DNA from: Massilia timonae CCUG 45783
Lineage (GTDB): Bacteria > Pseudomonadota > Gammaproteobacteria > Burkholderiales > Burkholderiaceae_D
Assembly: GCF_000315425.1 (NCBI RefSeq)
Contig: NZ_JH992924.1
Span: forward strand, 674,648 to 738,647
Reading direction: 5' to 3'
DNA length: 64,000 nt
Shown here: positions 50,641 to 60,049 of the stretch, in pieces
Layout: every line of letters begins with the position of its first letter
Position numbering within the stretch: position 1 is the stretch's first letter
Translations under genes and position numbers: made by a program
Notes under the pieces: model-generated
What the model saw: only the letters and a program-made list of their open reading frames with translations
Told to the model about the DNA's origin: nothing
The model's database searches: none

Positions 50641-51507
50641 TCAAGCCTGCGTCGAACCGAAGCGCCCGGCCTGGTAGTCGGCGATCGCCTGCACGATCTC
50701 TTCGCGGGTGGTCATGACGAAGGGACCGTGCGCCACCACCGGTTCGCGGATCGGCTCGGCATGGCCGAACAGCAGCAGCGAATCGGCCTCGGCCCGGATG
50801 TGCAGGGCGTCGCCGTCGTCATCCAGTTCCACGAGTTGGTAAGCGTTGACGAGATCGCCGGGGTCGCCCACGCCGATACGTCCACGCACCACGTACAGCA
50901 GCACGTTGCGTCCCTGCAGGCCGGCGACCTTCAAGCGTCCTCCGGCCTGCATCGCGACCGTGCTCATGAACACGCCGGTCAATGACCGCACCGGTCCCGT
51001 GCTCGTCTCCCATTCGCCGGCGATCAGGTGCAGCGTCACCTTGCCGCCATCGAGCGGCAGGGCGGGGATCTGGTCGCGCTGCAGGCCGGTATAGGCGGGC
51101 GCGCTCATCTTCAGGCGCGACGGCAGATTCACCCACAGCTGCAGGATCTCGAGCGGGCCGCCGTGTTCCAGAAAATCGCGCGGCGAGACCTCGGCGTGCA
51201 CGATGCCGCTGCCGGCCGTCATCCACTGGATGCCGCCGGCGTGGATCACGCTCTCGTGGCCGGCGCTGTCGCGATGCGCCAGCATGCCGTCGACGATGAA
51301 GGTGACGGTCTCGAAGCCACGGTGCGGATGCGGTCCGAACGGCAGGCCGCGGTTGTGCGGTCCGTAGACCTGCGGGCCGTGATGGTTCAGGAACAGGAAC
51401 GGGTCGATCTGCTCGAGCTGGTGCGAGGGCACGGGGCGCTGTGTCAGCAGGTCGCCGATGTCGTCGCGCAGGGCGGGGTGCAGGCGGCGGATGGTCTTGT
51501 CGGTCAT
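50641..51507 (-). CDS. Pirin family protein
   Basis: 288 residues, bicupin pirin. The iron-binding motif is FGPHPHRGFETVTF with a later HxxxxxxE (VIHAGGIQWMTAGSGIVHAE), giving the three His and one Glu ligands. The C-terminal Pirin_C cupin (about 175-280) ends PFVMTTREEIVQAIADYQAGRFG. Bacterial pirins can be quercetin dioxygenases or redox-linked regulators; the role here is unknown. It starts at ATG 51507 (MTDKTIRRLHP); upstream codons are unlike the family. Confidence 0.92.
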   Translation of the reverse strand: MTDKTIRRLHPALRDDIGDLLTQRPVPSHQLEQIDPFLFLNHHGPQVYGPHNRGLPFGPHPHRGFETVTFIVDGMLAHRDSAGHESVIHAGGIQWMTAGSGIVHAEVSPRDFLEHGGPLEILQLWVNLPSRLKMSAPAYTGLQRDQIPALPLDGGKVTLHLIAGEWETSTGPVRSLTGVFMSTVAMQAGGRLKVAGLQGRNVLLYVVRGRIGVGDPGDLVNAYQLVELDDDGDALHIRAEADSLLLFGHAEPIREPVVAHGPFVMTTREEIVQAIADYQAGRFGSTQA

Positions 51508-51638
51508 GGGCGTTTTCTCTTGGTGCGAAGCGCCTAACGATACGCGGAAAACGCGGATCGGGTGCACACATGCCTGTGCTAGACTCCTTGCGCATTTGCA
51601 ATCCCGCGCCGTATTCCTGCGCCGTTTCCCGGAGTTGT

Positions 51639-53186
51639 ATGTACAAGAAAGCCTTGATTGCCAGCCTGGTGCTGGCGTGGACCGCCGCCACCGGCGCCGC
51701 CACTGCAACAGCAGCGCCTGCCGCATCTTCCGCGCCGGCGACGGCGCCGAGCGACGCCGCCGTCAGCGCCGCCAAGTATGCGGTCCAGACCTACCGCAAC
51801 GACGTGGTCGATACCCTGGCCAGGCTGGTCAGCTTCAATACGGTGGTCGATGCGCGCTACCCGTCCGACCGGAACCCGGTCCATATCGCGTTCAAGGCCG
51901 CGTTGAAAGAGGAGGCCGAGCGCCTCGGCCTCGATTACGAGGACCATGGCTGGACCGTCATCGTCGGTCTCGGCAAGGGCAGCGAGCGGGTCGGCATCGT
52001 GACCCATGGCGACGTGCAGCCGGTCGACCCGGGCAAATGGAAGAAGTCGCCCTTCGTGCTGGACCGCACCAGCGAGCCGGGCAAGCTGATCGCGCGCGGC
52101 GCCGAGGACGACAAGGGACCGATCGCCACCGCGCTGTATGCGATGAAGACGATCCGCGACCGCCAGATCCCCTTGAACAAGCGCATTGAACTCTACGTGT
52201 ACATGGGCGAGGAGTCGGACTGGGGACCCTTGACCGAATTCCTCAAGACCCACGTGCCGCCGCAAATGAGCATCACGCTCGACGCCGAGTATCCGGTGGT
52301 GACGGCGGAGAAGGGCGGCGGCACCGTGGCCGTGACGATCCCGAAGGCGGGCGCCGCGCTCCCTGCGGCCGGCGACGCCCATATCGCCGAATTCAGGGGC
52401 GGCTCCTTCAATACCCAGATTCCCGAAGACGCCGAGGCGCTGGTGGCCAATGCCACGCCGGAGATCGAGCGGCAGATCCGCGCGCGCGCCGCGGCGCAGG
52501 ACGACATGCGCTACACCTTCGAGCGCCAGGGCGCGAACCTGAAGGTGGTCGCGAAAGGCGTGTCGGCCCACTCGTCCAAGCCGCAGGAAGGCGTGAACGC
52601 GGTCAGCATGCTGGCCGACGCGCTGGCGGTGCGCGACTGGCCGAACACGGTGGCCGGCGGCGTGGTGAACTACCTGAACGACCTGGTCGGCACCGGTTAT
52701 CACGGCGAGAAGTTCGGCAAGATCGCCTACCGCGACAGCTTCATGGGCCCGATGACCTTCAAGCCGACCGTGATCCGCCAGCTGGACGAAGGCATCGAGG
52801 TCGCGATCAATGTGCGCCGGCCGCGCGGCAAGACGACCGAGCAGCTGACGTCCGAGATCGACGCCGCCCTGGCCGAGTGGCAGGCGCGCCGCCTGCCGCT
52901 GGCGAACATCAGGGTCGGCGTGCGCGACCCCTGGATTCTCGAGAATGCGCCGCAGGTGCCGACCCTGCTGTCGACGTTCTCCTATTTCACCGGCATGAAG
53001 GACGCCAGACCGGTGGCGATCGGCGGCGGCACCAATTCGCGCCTGTTCCCGAACGCGGTCAGCTTCGGTCCATCGATGCCGGGCCAGAAGTACACCGGTC
53101 ACTCGGAACACGAATTCATCACCACCAGGCAGCTGTTGCTGAACCTGCAGATGTACACGGCCGTCCTGGTCGATCTGGCCCGATAA
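51639..53186 (+). CDS. M20-family dipeptidase (PepV/CndA-like), exported
   Basis: 515 residues. Signal peptide MYKKALIASLVLAWTAATGAATATA with an Ala/Thr-rich linker to about 45. Di-zinc motifs: VGIVTHGDVQPVD (His, Asp), GAEDDKGP (bridging Asp), GEESDWG (Glu-Glu) and the late GGGTNSRLFPNAVSFG and HSEHEF. A lid domain spans about 225-400. It hydrolyses dipeptides or similar N-acyl compounds, probably in the periplasm. GGAG lies 4 nt from ATG 51639. Confidence 0.9.
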   Translation: MYKKALIASLVLAWTAATGAATATAAPAASSAPATAPSDAAVSAAKYAVQTYRNDVVDTLARLVSFNTVVDARYPSDRNPVHIAFKAALKEEAERLGLDYEDHGWTVIVGLGKGSERVGIVTHGDVQPVDPGKWKKSPFVLDRTSEPGKLIARGAEDDKGPIATALYAMKTIRDRQIPLNKRIELYVYMGEESDWGPLTEFLKTHVPPQMSITLDAEYPVVTAEKGGGTVAVTIPKAGAALPAAGDAHIAEFRGGSFNTQIPEDAEALVANATPEIERQIRARAAAQDDMRYTFERQGANLKVVAKGVSAHSSKPQEGVNAVSMLADALAVRDWPNTVAGGVVNYLNDLVGTGYHGEKFGKIAYRDSFMGPMTFKPTVIRQLDEGIEVAINVRRPRGKTTEQLTSEIDAALAEWQARRLPLANIRVGVRDPWILENAPQVPTLLSTFSYFTGMKDARPVAIGGGTNSRLFPNAVSFGPSMPGQKYTGHSEHEFITTRQLLLNLQMYTAVLVDLAR

Positions 53187-53593
53187 CGCCGGCCAGGCCA
53201 ATGCCTGCGGGTTGGCGGCGCGACCGCCAACCGGCTTGTTCCAGGAAGTTGAGACACCGCTCTTGCCTATGTCGGGCAGGTCAGTGTTTTGCTTGCCAAA
53301 ATGTGTCAAAACCTCTCATCCTGCTGTAGGCCTGGGCCTACAGCAGCTCTTCCAGACAGCGCCTGCCGGGGCGCTCTCCCTTATGAATCCACGGCTTGGA
53401 TTACAGGGTGTCTCGCCTTTGTGACATGACAGTATTGACGCGTGGAAAATGCGTAAATTCTGGGCAGAAAGTGTGGCGAAAACAGCATGTTAGGATCGGC
53501 TATTAGCGCCGCGAGCGCGCCGATGCGCCGTCGCGCGGCGTGGCCGTTCGCGCCCGATAGGACAGAATGCTCGACCGAACCTGAACTGTTGCC
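53187..53593. other. Intergenic region before the galactose operon
   Basis: 407 bp without a supported gene. It contains a perfect 10-bp stem GCTGTAGGCC-TG-GGCCTACAGC at 53323-53344, with no T-run, so it is a dyad or processing hairpin, not a clear terminator. I see no copy of the arabinose GATAC-N8-GTATC operator and no clear -35/-10 pair for galT. Confidence 0.4.
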
Positions 53594-54688
53594 ATGCATA
53601 GTAAAGAACTCAAGAAACCGGACGGACGTCACCTCACCCTGTACAGCAATGGGCCGATCCCTGACGGCATCGTTGCGCCCAGCCCGTTCCCGGATCCGCA
53701 GCATGCGAATCCGCACCTGCGCTGGCATTCGCTGCGCGGCGAATGGGTGACCTACGCCGCCTTCCGCCAGAACCGCACCTACCAGCCGCCGCCGCAATAC
53801 AACCCGCTGGCGCCGACCGTGGACCAGGAGCATCCCACCGAGATGCCGGCCGGCGACTACGAGATCGCCGTGTTCGACAACCGCTTTCCTTCGCTGGCGC
53901 TGGAGTCGCACGATCCGCCATTGGCGACGGTGCCGACCGCGCCGGCCAACGGCCATTGCGAGGTGGTGGTGTTCACGCAGGATCCGCATGCGGCGCTGGC
54001 CCACCTGCCGCTGTCGCGCATCGAGCTCCTGCTGCAGGTCTGGGGCGATCGCACCACCCGCATCGGCAGTCACCAGCACATCCATTACGTGCTGCCGTTC
54101 GAGAACCGCGGCGCCGAAGTCGGCGTGACCCTGCACCATCCGCACGGCCAGATCTATGCCTATCCCTTCGTGCCGGCGGTGCCGGCGCGCATGCTGGCGC
54201 AGGAGCGCGAATACTATCTGCAGCACGGCGCCAGCCTGCTGTGCGACATGGCGCGCGACGAGGCCGCCGACGGCCGGCGCGTGCTGTACCAGGACGACTA
54301 CGCGATCGCCTTCGTGCCGGCCTGCGCGCGCTATCCCTACGAAGTGTGGGTGATGCCGACCGCGCCGTGCAAGGATTTCGCCGCGCTCACGCCGCCGCAG
54401 CGCGAAGCCCTGGCGCGCGCGCTCAAGACCGTGCTGCTCAAGTACGAGACCCTGTGGAACCGGCCTTTCCCCTACCTGATGGCCTGGTACCAGGCTCCGA
54501 CCGACGGCGCCGAGCACCCGGAAACCCAGCTGCACGCCCAGTTCTATCCGCCTTACCGCACGCGCGACCGCCTGAAATACCTGGCCGGCACCGAGCTGGC
54601 GGCCGGCATGTTCGCGATGGACGTGCTGCCCGAAACCACGGCCTATGAATTGCAGCAGGTCGAAGTCAGCCTGGAGGACGCCGCATGA
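53594..54688 (+). CDS. galT: Galactose-1-phosphate uridylyltransferase
   Basis: 364 residues, close to E. coli GalT (348). Active-site motif HHPHGQIYAYPF, with His184 as the uridylylated nucleophile. Also typical are NRFPSLALESHD, VVVFTQDPHAALAHLP and the C-terminal ETQLHAQFYPPYRT. It converts galactose-1-phosphate and UDP-glucose to glucose-1-phosphate and UDP-galactose (Leloir pathway). It starts a four-gene run with overlapping ends (galT, M24 protein, galK, GH2). Confidence 0.94.
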   Translation: MHSKELKKPDGRHLTLYSNGPIPDGIVAPSPFPDPQHANPHLRWHSLRGEWVTYAAFRQNRTYQPPPQYNPLAPTVDQEHPTEMPAGDYEIAVFDNRFPSLALESHDPPLATVPTAPANGHCEVVVFTQDPHAALAHLPLSRIELLLQVWGDRTTRIGSHQHIHYVLPFENRGAEVGVTLHHPHGQIYAYPFVPAVPARMLAQEREYYLQHGASLLCDMARDEAADGRRVLYQDDYAIAFVPACARYPYEVWVMPTAPCKDFAALTPPQREALARALKTVLLKYETLWNRPFPYLMAWYQAPTDGAEHPETQLHAQFYPPYRTRDRLKYLAGTELAAGMFAMDVLPETTAYELQQVEVSLEDAA

Positions 54689-55788
54689 CGGGGCTGGATA
54701 TGCGGGCCACGGAGGTGGCCGACAAACTGGCGCTGCTGCGCGCGACACTGGTCCAGGAAGGGGCCGGCGCGGTGCGCCTGCGCGGCACCGACTGGTTCGC
54801 CTGGGTCACGGCCGGCGGCTCGAGCGCGGTGCTGCTGACCACCGGCGTCGGCGTCGCCGAAGTGCTCGTCACGCAGGACGACGCCTGCGTGCTGACCGAC
54901 GAGATCGAGGGCGAGCGTCTGCGCGCCGAGGAAGTCCCGGGCGGCTTCACCTTCCACATCGAACCGTGGGCCGAGCCGGAGCTGCGCGAGCGCTTCGTCG
55001 CCAATGCGGCCCAGGGCCGCGCCGTCCTGTCCGACCGTCCCGTGGGCGAGGAACTTCCCTTGCCGCTGGCGCTGCGCCAACGCAAGCTGGTGCTGGGCGA
55101 CGCCGAACAGGCGCGCTACCGCCTGCTGGGCCGCGAGGCCGCCGAGGCGATGACGGAAGTGCTGCACCGGGCCAGGCCCGACTGGACCGAGCAGCAGCTG
55201 GCCGGCGCCGGCGCCGAGGCGCTGTGGCGGCGCGGCATCCATCCGGCCCTGGTGCTGGCGGCCGGCGCGCGGCGCCTGCCCCTGTACCGCCACGCGACGC
55301 CGTCGCACGAGCCGCTCGGCGAGCGCGCCATGCTGGTGTTCTGCGCGCGCCGCCACGGCCTGTATGCGAACCTGACCCGCTTCGTGAGCTTCGGCGGCGC
55401 CGGCTCGGCGCCCGAGGCGCAGCGCGCGCTGATGGATGTCGAGGCCACCGGCCTGGCCGCCGTGGCGCCGGGTAAATCGCTGTCGAGCGTCTATCATGCG
55501 CTGGCCCAGGCCTACCACCATGCCGACGTCGAAGGCGCGATCCGCGAGCACCACCAGGGCGGCATCACCGGCTACCTGGCGCGCGAGATCGTGGCCACCG
55601 CCAGCACCGCGACCCAGCTCGAGGAAGGCATGGCCTTCGCCTTCAACCCCAGCTTCGGCGGCATGAAGATCGAAGACACCTTCCTGCTCGGCCCGCAGGG
55701 GCTCGAGAACCTGACGTGCGATCCGGGCTGGCCGGCGCTGGACGTCCATGGCCGCAAGCGGCCGCTCTGGCTGGAGGCGCAGGCATGA
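54685..55788 (+). CDS. M24 (aminopeptidase P/creatinase fold) protein lacking most metal ligands
   Basis: 367 residues: a creatinase-N-like domain (about 1-130), then a pita-bread domain. Of the five metal ligands of active M24 peptidases, the first Asp is lost (LVFCARRHG), the second is Asn229 (YANLTR), the His site reads HHQGGITGY, and the first Glu is Asn (AFNPSFGG). Only the Glu of MKIEDT remains. It is therefore probably not a metallopeptidase. The start overlaps galT by 4 bp and the end overlaps galK by 4 bp, so it is made with the galactose enzymes. Its role is unknown. Confidence 0.82.
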   Translation: MTGLDMRATEVADKLALLRATLVQEGAGAVRLRGTDWFAWVTAGGSSAVLLTTGVGVAEVLVTQDDACVLTDEIEGERLRAEEVPGGFTFHIEPWAEPELRERFVANAAQGRAVLSDRPVGEELPLPLALRQRKLVLGDAEQARYRLLGREAAEAMTEVLHRARPDWTEQQLAGAGAEALWRRGIHPALVLAAGARRLPLYRHATPSHEPLGERAMLVFCARRHGLYANLTRFVSFGGAGSAPEAQRALMDVEATGLAAVAPGKSLSSVYHALAQAYHHADVEGAIREHHQGGITGYLAREIVATASTATQLEEGMAFAFNPSFGGMKIEDTFLLGPQGLENLTCDPGWPALDVHGRKRPLWLEAQA

Positions 55789-56894
55789 CCTTGAACCCCG
55801 ACACCTTCTTTGGCGGCGCGCCCGAAGTGAACGCCTCGGCCCCGGGCCGGGTCAACCTGCTGGGCGAGCACACCGACTACAACGACGGCTTCATGCTGCC
55901 GGTGGCGACGCCCCAGCGCACCATGGTGGCGCTGAGCCGCAGCGGCGACGACCATTTCCACTTCTATTCGCCGAACCTCGATGCGACCGTGACCTTCGCC
56001 CGCGACGGCAGCGCGCCGCAGGGCTTCGGCAGCTATATCGAAGGCTGCATCCGGCTGGTGCAGGCGGAAGGAATCGAGGTGCCGCCGCTGCGCGTGTATG
56101 TCGAGACCGACCTGCCGGTCGGCTCGGGCCTGTCGTCCTCGGCCGCGCTCGAGGTGGCGATGCTGCGCGCCATGCGCGCGCTGCTGGAAATAGGACCCGA
56201 TGCGCTGGACGACGTCAAGCTGGCGCGCATCGCCCAGCGCGCCGAGATCGAGTATGCGCGCGTGAATTGCGGGATCATGGACCAGATGGCGTCCAGCCTG
56301 GCCGACGAGAGCAATATGCTGTTCATCGACGCCCGCACGCTGGAGCATCGCCTGGTGCCGCTGCCGCCAGACACCGAGCTGATCGTGGTCGACTCGGGCG
56401 TGGCGCGCAAGCTCGCCGCCAGCAAGTACAACGAGCGCCGCGCCGAATGCGAGGAGGGCGCGAAAAAGCTCGGCGTGCAGGCGCTGCGCGACGTCGCCGA
56501 CCCGGCCTCGGTGGAGAGCCTGCCGCCGCCGCTGCGCGAGCGGGCGCGCCACGTGGTGCAGGAAAACCTGCGCGTGCTCGAAGCGGCGCAAGGCGTGAGC
56601 GCCGAGCGCTTCGGCGAATTGATGAATGCATCGCATTTCAGCCTGCGCGACGACTACGAGGTCTCGATCCCGGAACTCGACGCGCTGTGCGAGGCCCTGC
56701 GCGCCGCCCCCGGCGTGCTGGGCGCGCGCCTGACCGGCGCCGGCTTCGGCGGCGCCTGCGTGGCGCTGTGCCGCAAGGGCCAGGCGCAGCAAGCCGCCGC
56801 CAGCGCGCTGGCGGCCTATAACCAAGATGGACGCCAAGGCCGGATCCTGGTGCCGGTGCCGACTGACAGAAAGGACCACGATGAACCAGTTTGA
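55785..56894 (+). CDS. galK: Galactokinase
   Basis: 369 residues, GHMP kinase. Signature SAPGRVNLLGEHTDYNDGFMLP, ATP loop LPVGSGLSSSAALEVAM, catalytic Asp in NCGIMDQMASSL, and C-terminal LTGAGFGGACVAL. It phosphorylates galactose at C1. ATG 55785 overlaps the preceding stop (ATGA). It overlaps the GH2 gene by 14 bp. Confidence 0.95.
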   Translation: MTLNPDTFFGGAPEVNASAPGRVNLLGEHTDYNDGFMLPVATPQRTMVALSRSGDDHFHFYSPNLDATVTFARDGSAPQGFGSYIEGCIRLVQAEGIEVPPLRVYVETDLPVGSGLSSSAALEVAMLRAMRALLEIGPDALDDVKLARIAQRAEIEYARVNCGIMDQMASSLADESNMLFIDARTLEHRLVPLPPDTELIVVDSGVARKLAASKYNERRAECEEGAKKLGVQALRDVADPASVESLPPPLRERARHVVQENLRVLEAAQGVSAERFGELMNASHFSLRDDYEVSIPELDALCEALRAAPGVLGARLTGAGFGGACVALCRKGQAQQAAASALAAYNQDGRQGRILVPVPTDRKDHDEPV

Positions 56895-58692
56895 ATATCC
56901 CCGTCCACAGCTGGTGCGCGACCAGTGGCAGAACCTGAACGGCAAGTGGCGGTTCTGCTTCGACGACGAGGGCAAGTACTTCATGCCGTCCGACGTCAAG
57001 GAGTGGACGCACGAGATCACCGTGCCGTTCGCGCCCGAGACCGAGATGAGCGGCATCCAGGACACCGGCTTCCACCGCGTGGTCTGGTATCAGCGCGACT
57101 TCGAACTCATGCCCAACGACGGGCGCACGATACTGCACTTCGGCGCGGTCGACTACAGCGCGAAGGTGTGGGTCAACGGCCAATTGGTGGCCGAGCACGA
57201 GGGCGGCCATACGCCGTTCTCGGCCGACATCACCTGCGCCATGCAGGGCGACGGCAAGCAGACCGTGACGGTGTGGGTCGAGGACGATCCGGCCGACCTG
57301 GCCAAGCCGCGCGGCAAGCAGGACTGGCTGCTCGACGCGCACTCGATCTGGTATCCGCGCACGACCGGCATCTGGCAGACCGTCTGGGTCGAGCAGGTGG
57401 CGCCGACCTATATCCAGAAGCTGCGCTGGACGCCGGTGTTCGAGACCTACGAGATCGGCTGCGAAGTGTTCGCGACCGGCGACATCCAGCAGGAGCTGTT
57501 TGTCGAGGTCAAGATCTGGCACGGCGACCAGCTGCTGGCGGACGATTACTACAAGCTGCTGGCCGGCGAAGCCAACCGCAAGATCGCGCTGTCCGACCCC
57601 GGCATCGACGATTCGCGCAACGAGATCCTGTGGAGCCCGGAGCGGCCGACCCTGCTCGACGCCGAGGTGACCCTGCGCTGCGGCGACGTGGTGCTGGACC
57701 GCATCCGCTCGTACACGGCGCTGCGTTCGGTATCGATCAACCGCGACCGCTTCATGCTCAACGGCCGCCCCTACCAGCTGCGCCTGGTGCTGGATCAGGG
57801 TTACTGGCCGGAATCGTTCATGACGGCGCCGTCGGACCAGCACCTGAAACGCGACGTCGAACTGGTCAAGCTGATGGGCTTCAACGGCGTGCGCAAGCAC
57901 CAGAAGATCGAAGACCCGCGCTTTTTGTACTGGGCCGACAAGCTGGGCCTGCTGGTATGGGAAGAGATGCCCTCGGCCTACCGCTTCAGCCCGCGCGCGA
58001 TCACGCGCATGGTCAAGGAATGGACCGAGGCGATCGAGCGCGACTACAGCCATCCCTGCATCATCGTGTGGGTGGCCTTCAATGAGTCGTGGGGCGTGCC
58101 CAACCTGACCCTGACCCAGGCCCATCGCAACGCGGTCGAAGCGCTCTACCACCTGACGCGTACGCTCGATTCGACCCGTCCGGTGATCGGCAACGACGGC
58201 TGGGAGGCGTCGGCCACCGACATCCTCGGCATCCACGACTACGACAGCGATCCGGAGAAAATCCTGGCGCGCTACGCCGTCACCGATCCGGTGCGCACCC
58301 TGTTCGACCAGCGGCGTCCCGGCGGGCGCATCCTGACCCTGGATGGCTTCCCGCACCGCGGCCAGCCGATCGTGCTGACGGAATTCGGCGGCATTGCCTA
58401 CGATCCGAAGCAGACCCCGAACCCGGACGAGACCACCTGGGGCTACAGCCGCGCCCATACGGCGGAAAGCTATCTCAAGCAGTACCGGCGCCTGTTGCAG
58501 GTGGTGAATGAGACCTTCATGTTCAGCGGCTTCTGCTATACCCAGTTCGCCGACACCTTCCAGGAGGCCAATGGCTTGCTGAACGCCGACCGGACGCCCA
58601 AGCTGCCGCTGGAAGTCATCAGCAATGCGACGCGCAACATCCCGATGTTTCACCGCGAGGTGGAGGAGGGCAAGGACCCGGGCACGCCCTGA
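56881..58692 (+). CDS. GH2-family glycosidase, cytoplasmic, beta-galactosidase-like
   Basis: 603 residues with no signal peptide. An N-terminal sugar-binding jelly roll (about 10-175), an immunoglobulin-like domain (about 180-285) and a TIM barrel with acid/base Glu402 in AFNESWG and nucleophile Glu501 in VLTEFGG. It is short for LacZ (about 1020) and nearer beta-glucuronidase and small GH2 enzymes. Its place at the end of a gal operon suggests galactosides; glucuronides cannot be excluded. Confidence 0.88.
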   Translation: MNQFEYPRPQLVRDQWQNLNGKWRFCFDDEGKYFMPSDVKEWTHEITVPFAPETEMSGIQDTGFHRVVWYQRDFELMPNDGRTILHFGAVDYSAKVWVNGQLVAEHEGGHTPFSADITCAMQGDGKQTVTVWVEDDPADLAKPRGKQDWLLDAHSIWYPRTTGIWQTVWVEQVAPTYIQKLRWTPVFETYEIGCEVFATGDIQQELFVEVKIWHGDQLLADDYYKLLAGEANRKIALSDPGIDDSRNEILWSPERPTLLDAEVTLRCGDVVLDRIRSYTALRSVSINRDRFMLNGRPYQLRLVLDQGYWPESFMTAPSDQHLKRDVELVKLMGFNGVRKHQKIEDPRFLYWADKLGLLVWEEMPSAYRFSPRAITRMVKEWTEAIERDYSHPCIIVWVAFNESWGVPNLTLTQAHRNAVEALYHLTRTLDSTRPVIGNDGWEASATDILGIHDYDSDPEKILARYAVTDPVRTLFDQRRPGGRILTLDGFPHRGQPIVLTEFGGIAYDPKQTPNPDETTWGYSRAHTAESYLKQYRRLLQVVNETFMFSGFCYTQFADTFQEANGLLNADRTPKLPLEVISNATRNIPMFHREVEEGKDPGTP

Positions 58693-58758
58693 GCCCGGCA
58701 ATCCCTCGTTTGCTTCTGTCACGGGTGGACGGCCGGTCCACCCGGCGGCGCGGCCCGG

Positions 58759-59397
58759 CTAGCGCTGGATGGCGCCACCCGTCACGTTGACACGGTCGCC
58801 GCTGCGGAAGTCGGGCGTGGCGCCGTGGGTGACCACCTGCGTGCTGCCGTCGTCCATGCGCACCGTGACGCGATAGGACTGGCTGCTGCCGGTAGCGCCG
58901 GCGGCGCCGCTGCTGCCCATCGACGAATCGCCCTCGGTGATGCCGCTCGATGCCGGCAGGACCTCGATCGCCAGCACGGTGCTGTTGGGCGCCGCGCTGG
59001 CCGCGGCCGCGCCCGCGGTCGAGGCGCTGCCGCTGCCGTCGTCCTGCATGCTGGAGGTGCCGGAACCGCTGGCGCCGGAGGCGCCCGAGCTGCCCGAGCT
59101 GCCCGAGCTGCCTGATGTGTCGGAGCTGCCCGAGACGCCGGCGCCGTCCTGGATGCTCTCGGTGGTCGTGCCGCTGCCCGAGGTACCGCTGCTGCCCGAG
59201 GTGCCCGAGGTGCCGCTGGAGCCCGCGCCGTAGTCGCTGGTTCCGGTGCTGCCGCTGGCGCCGCTGGCGCCACTCGACGACGATCCGCTGGACGACTCGC
59301 CGGGCGACGCTTCGCCACGCATGGCGGCGCACCCCGAAATGGCGAGCGCGACCGCCAGCAGGCCCGCCATGGCCACGCTCTGGTGTGTTTGCTTCAT
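58759..59397 (-). CDS. Ser/Gly/Thr-rich outer-membrane lipoprotein
   Basis: 212 residues. Lipoprotein signal with lipobox LAISGCAA (Cys near residue 23), then about 110 residues almost entirely Ser, Gly, Thr, Ala and some Asp. A small folded C-terminal domain (about 135-212) contains VLAIEVLPASSGI and YRVTVRMDDGSTQVV and ends GDRVNVTGGAIQR. The C-terminal part resembles the core of SlyB/PcpY-like lipoproteins without the glycine zipper. ATG 59397 follows GAGGAG; the TTG two codons earlier is not needed. Function unknown. Confidence 0.78.
   Translation of the reverse strand: MKQTHQSVAMAGLLAVALAISGCAAMRGEASPGESSSGSSSSGASGASGSTGTSDYGAGSSGTSGTSGSSGTSGSGTTTESIQDGAGVSGSSDTSGSSGSSGSSGASGASGSGTSSMQDDGSGSASTAGAAAASAAPNSTVLAIEVLPASSGITEGDSSMGSSGAAGATGSSQSYRVTVRMDDGSTQVVTHGATPDFRSGDRVNVTGGAIQR
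59082..59112 (-). repeat. 9-bp repeats in the lipoprotein linker
   Basis: GCCCGAGCT repeats about three times in a row on the plus strand, with looser related units on both sides to about 59230, encoding Ser-Ser-Gly tracts in the lipoprotein. The units keep the frame. Confidence 0.7.
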
Positions 59398-59555
59398 GAT
59401 CAACTCCTCGTTTGGATGTTTAGTGGGGATGTGACGATGCCGCGCGCCACGAGGATAAGAGGCGGGAAGTGCGGCAGCGTTCCAGCTGACTTCCTTTGGA
59501 GGCCGGTTGGATCAAGCTGGAGGGTTCTTTGCGGAACCCGAACGGAGGATGATGG

Positions 59556-59969
59556 TCAGCGCCGACGCGCCGCCGGCGCCGGCCGCGGCGCGAGGCTGGC
59601 CAGCACCGCCAGCACGGTGGAGGCGAGGGTGGCGGCCGTGACGTCGACCAGCCAGTCGCGCACGTCGCCCGAGCGATACGGAAAGAAACTTTGCACCCAT
59701 TCGTCGACCGCGCCCATCAGCGCGATGGCCAGCATCGCCTTCAGGGCGCGCTGCAGCGGCGTGCCGGTGGCGCCCAGGAACCACAGGGCGGCCAGGAAGG
59801 CGTAGGTCATGCCATGCAGCACCACGCCGGACGCATAGGCGCCGACCTCGGCGCGGGCGCCGGGAATCGAGCCCGCCACCAGGATGGCCAGCAGCCCGAG
59901 CAGGGCGAAGCCATGCAGGGCGCGGCGGACTGTGGGTGGGGGCTGCAGCAGGGACGACAGGGCGGGCAT
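59556..59969 (-). CDS. VanZ-like membrane protein
   Basis: 137 residues, four predicted membrane helices. The VanZ signature is DEWVQSFFPYRSGDVRDWLVDVTAA, with the usual Asp-Glu-x-x-Gln and Arg-x-x-x-x-Asp. VanZ-family proteins are small membrane proteins, some giving low-level teicoplanin resistance; in Gram-negative bacteria the function is unknown. No resistance genes are nearby. Confidence 0.87.
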   Translation of the reverse strand: MPALSSLLQPPPTVRRALHGFALLGLLAILVAGSIPGARAEVGAYASGVVLHGMTYAFLAALWFLGATGTPLQRALKAMLAIALMGAVDEWVQSFFPYRSGDVRDWLVDVTAATLASTVLAVLASLAPRPAPAARRR

Positions 59970-60049
59970 CGAGGCGAACGGGATAGGTGGATGCGTAGAG
60001 CGGCAACCATACCACGCTTGCAGCCAATTGCCCGCACGCTAATGCCAGA

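Noticed and set aside
53323..53344. Strong hairpin as a terminator for the M20 dipeptidase
   Set aside because: No T-run follows on either strand, so it is recorded only as a dyad.
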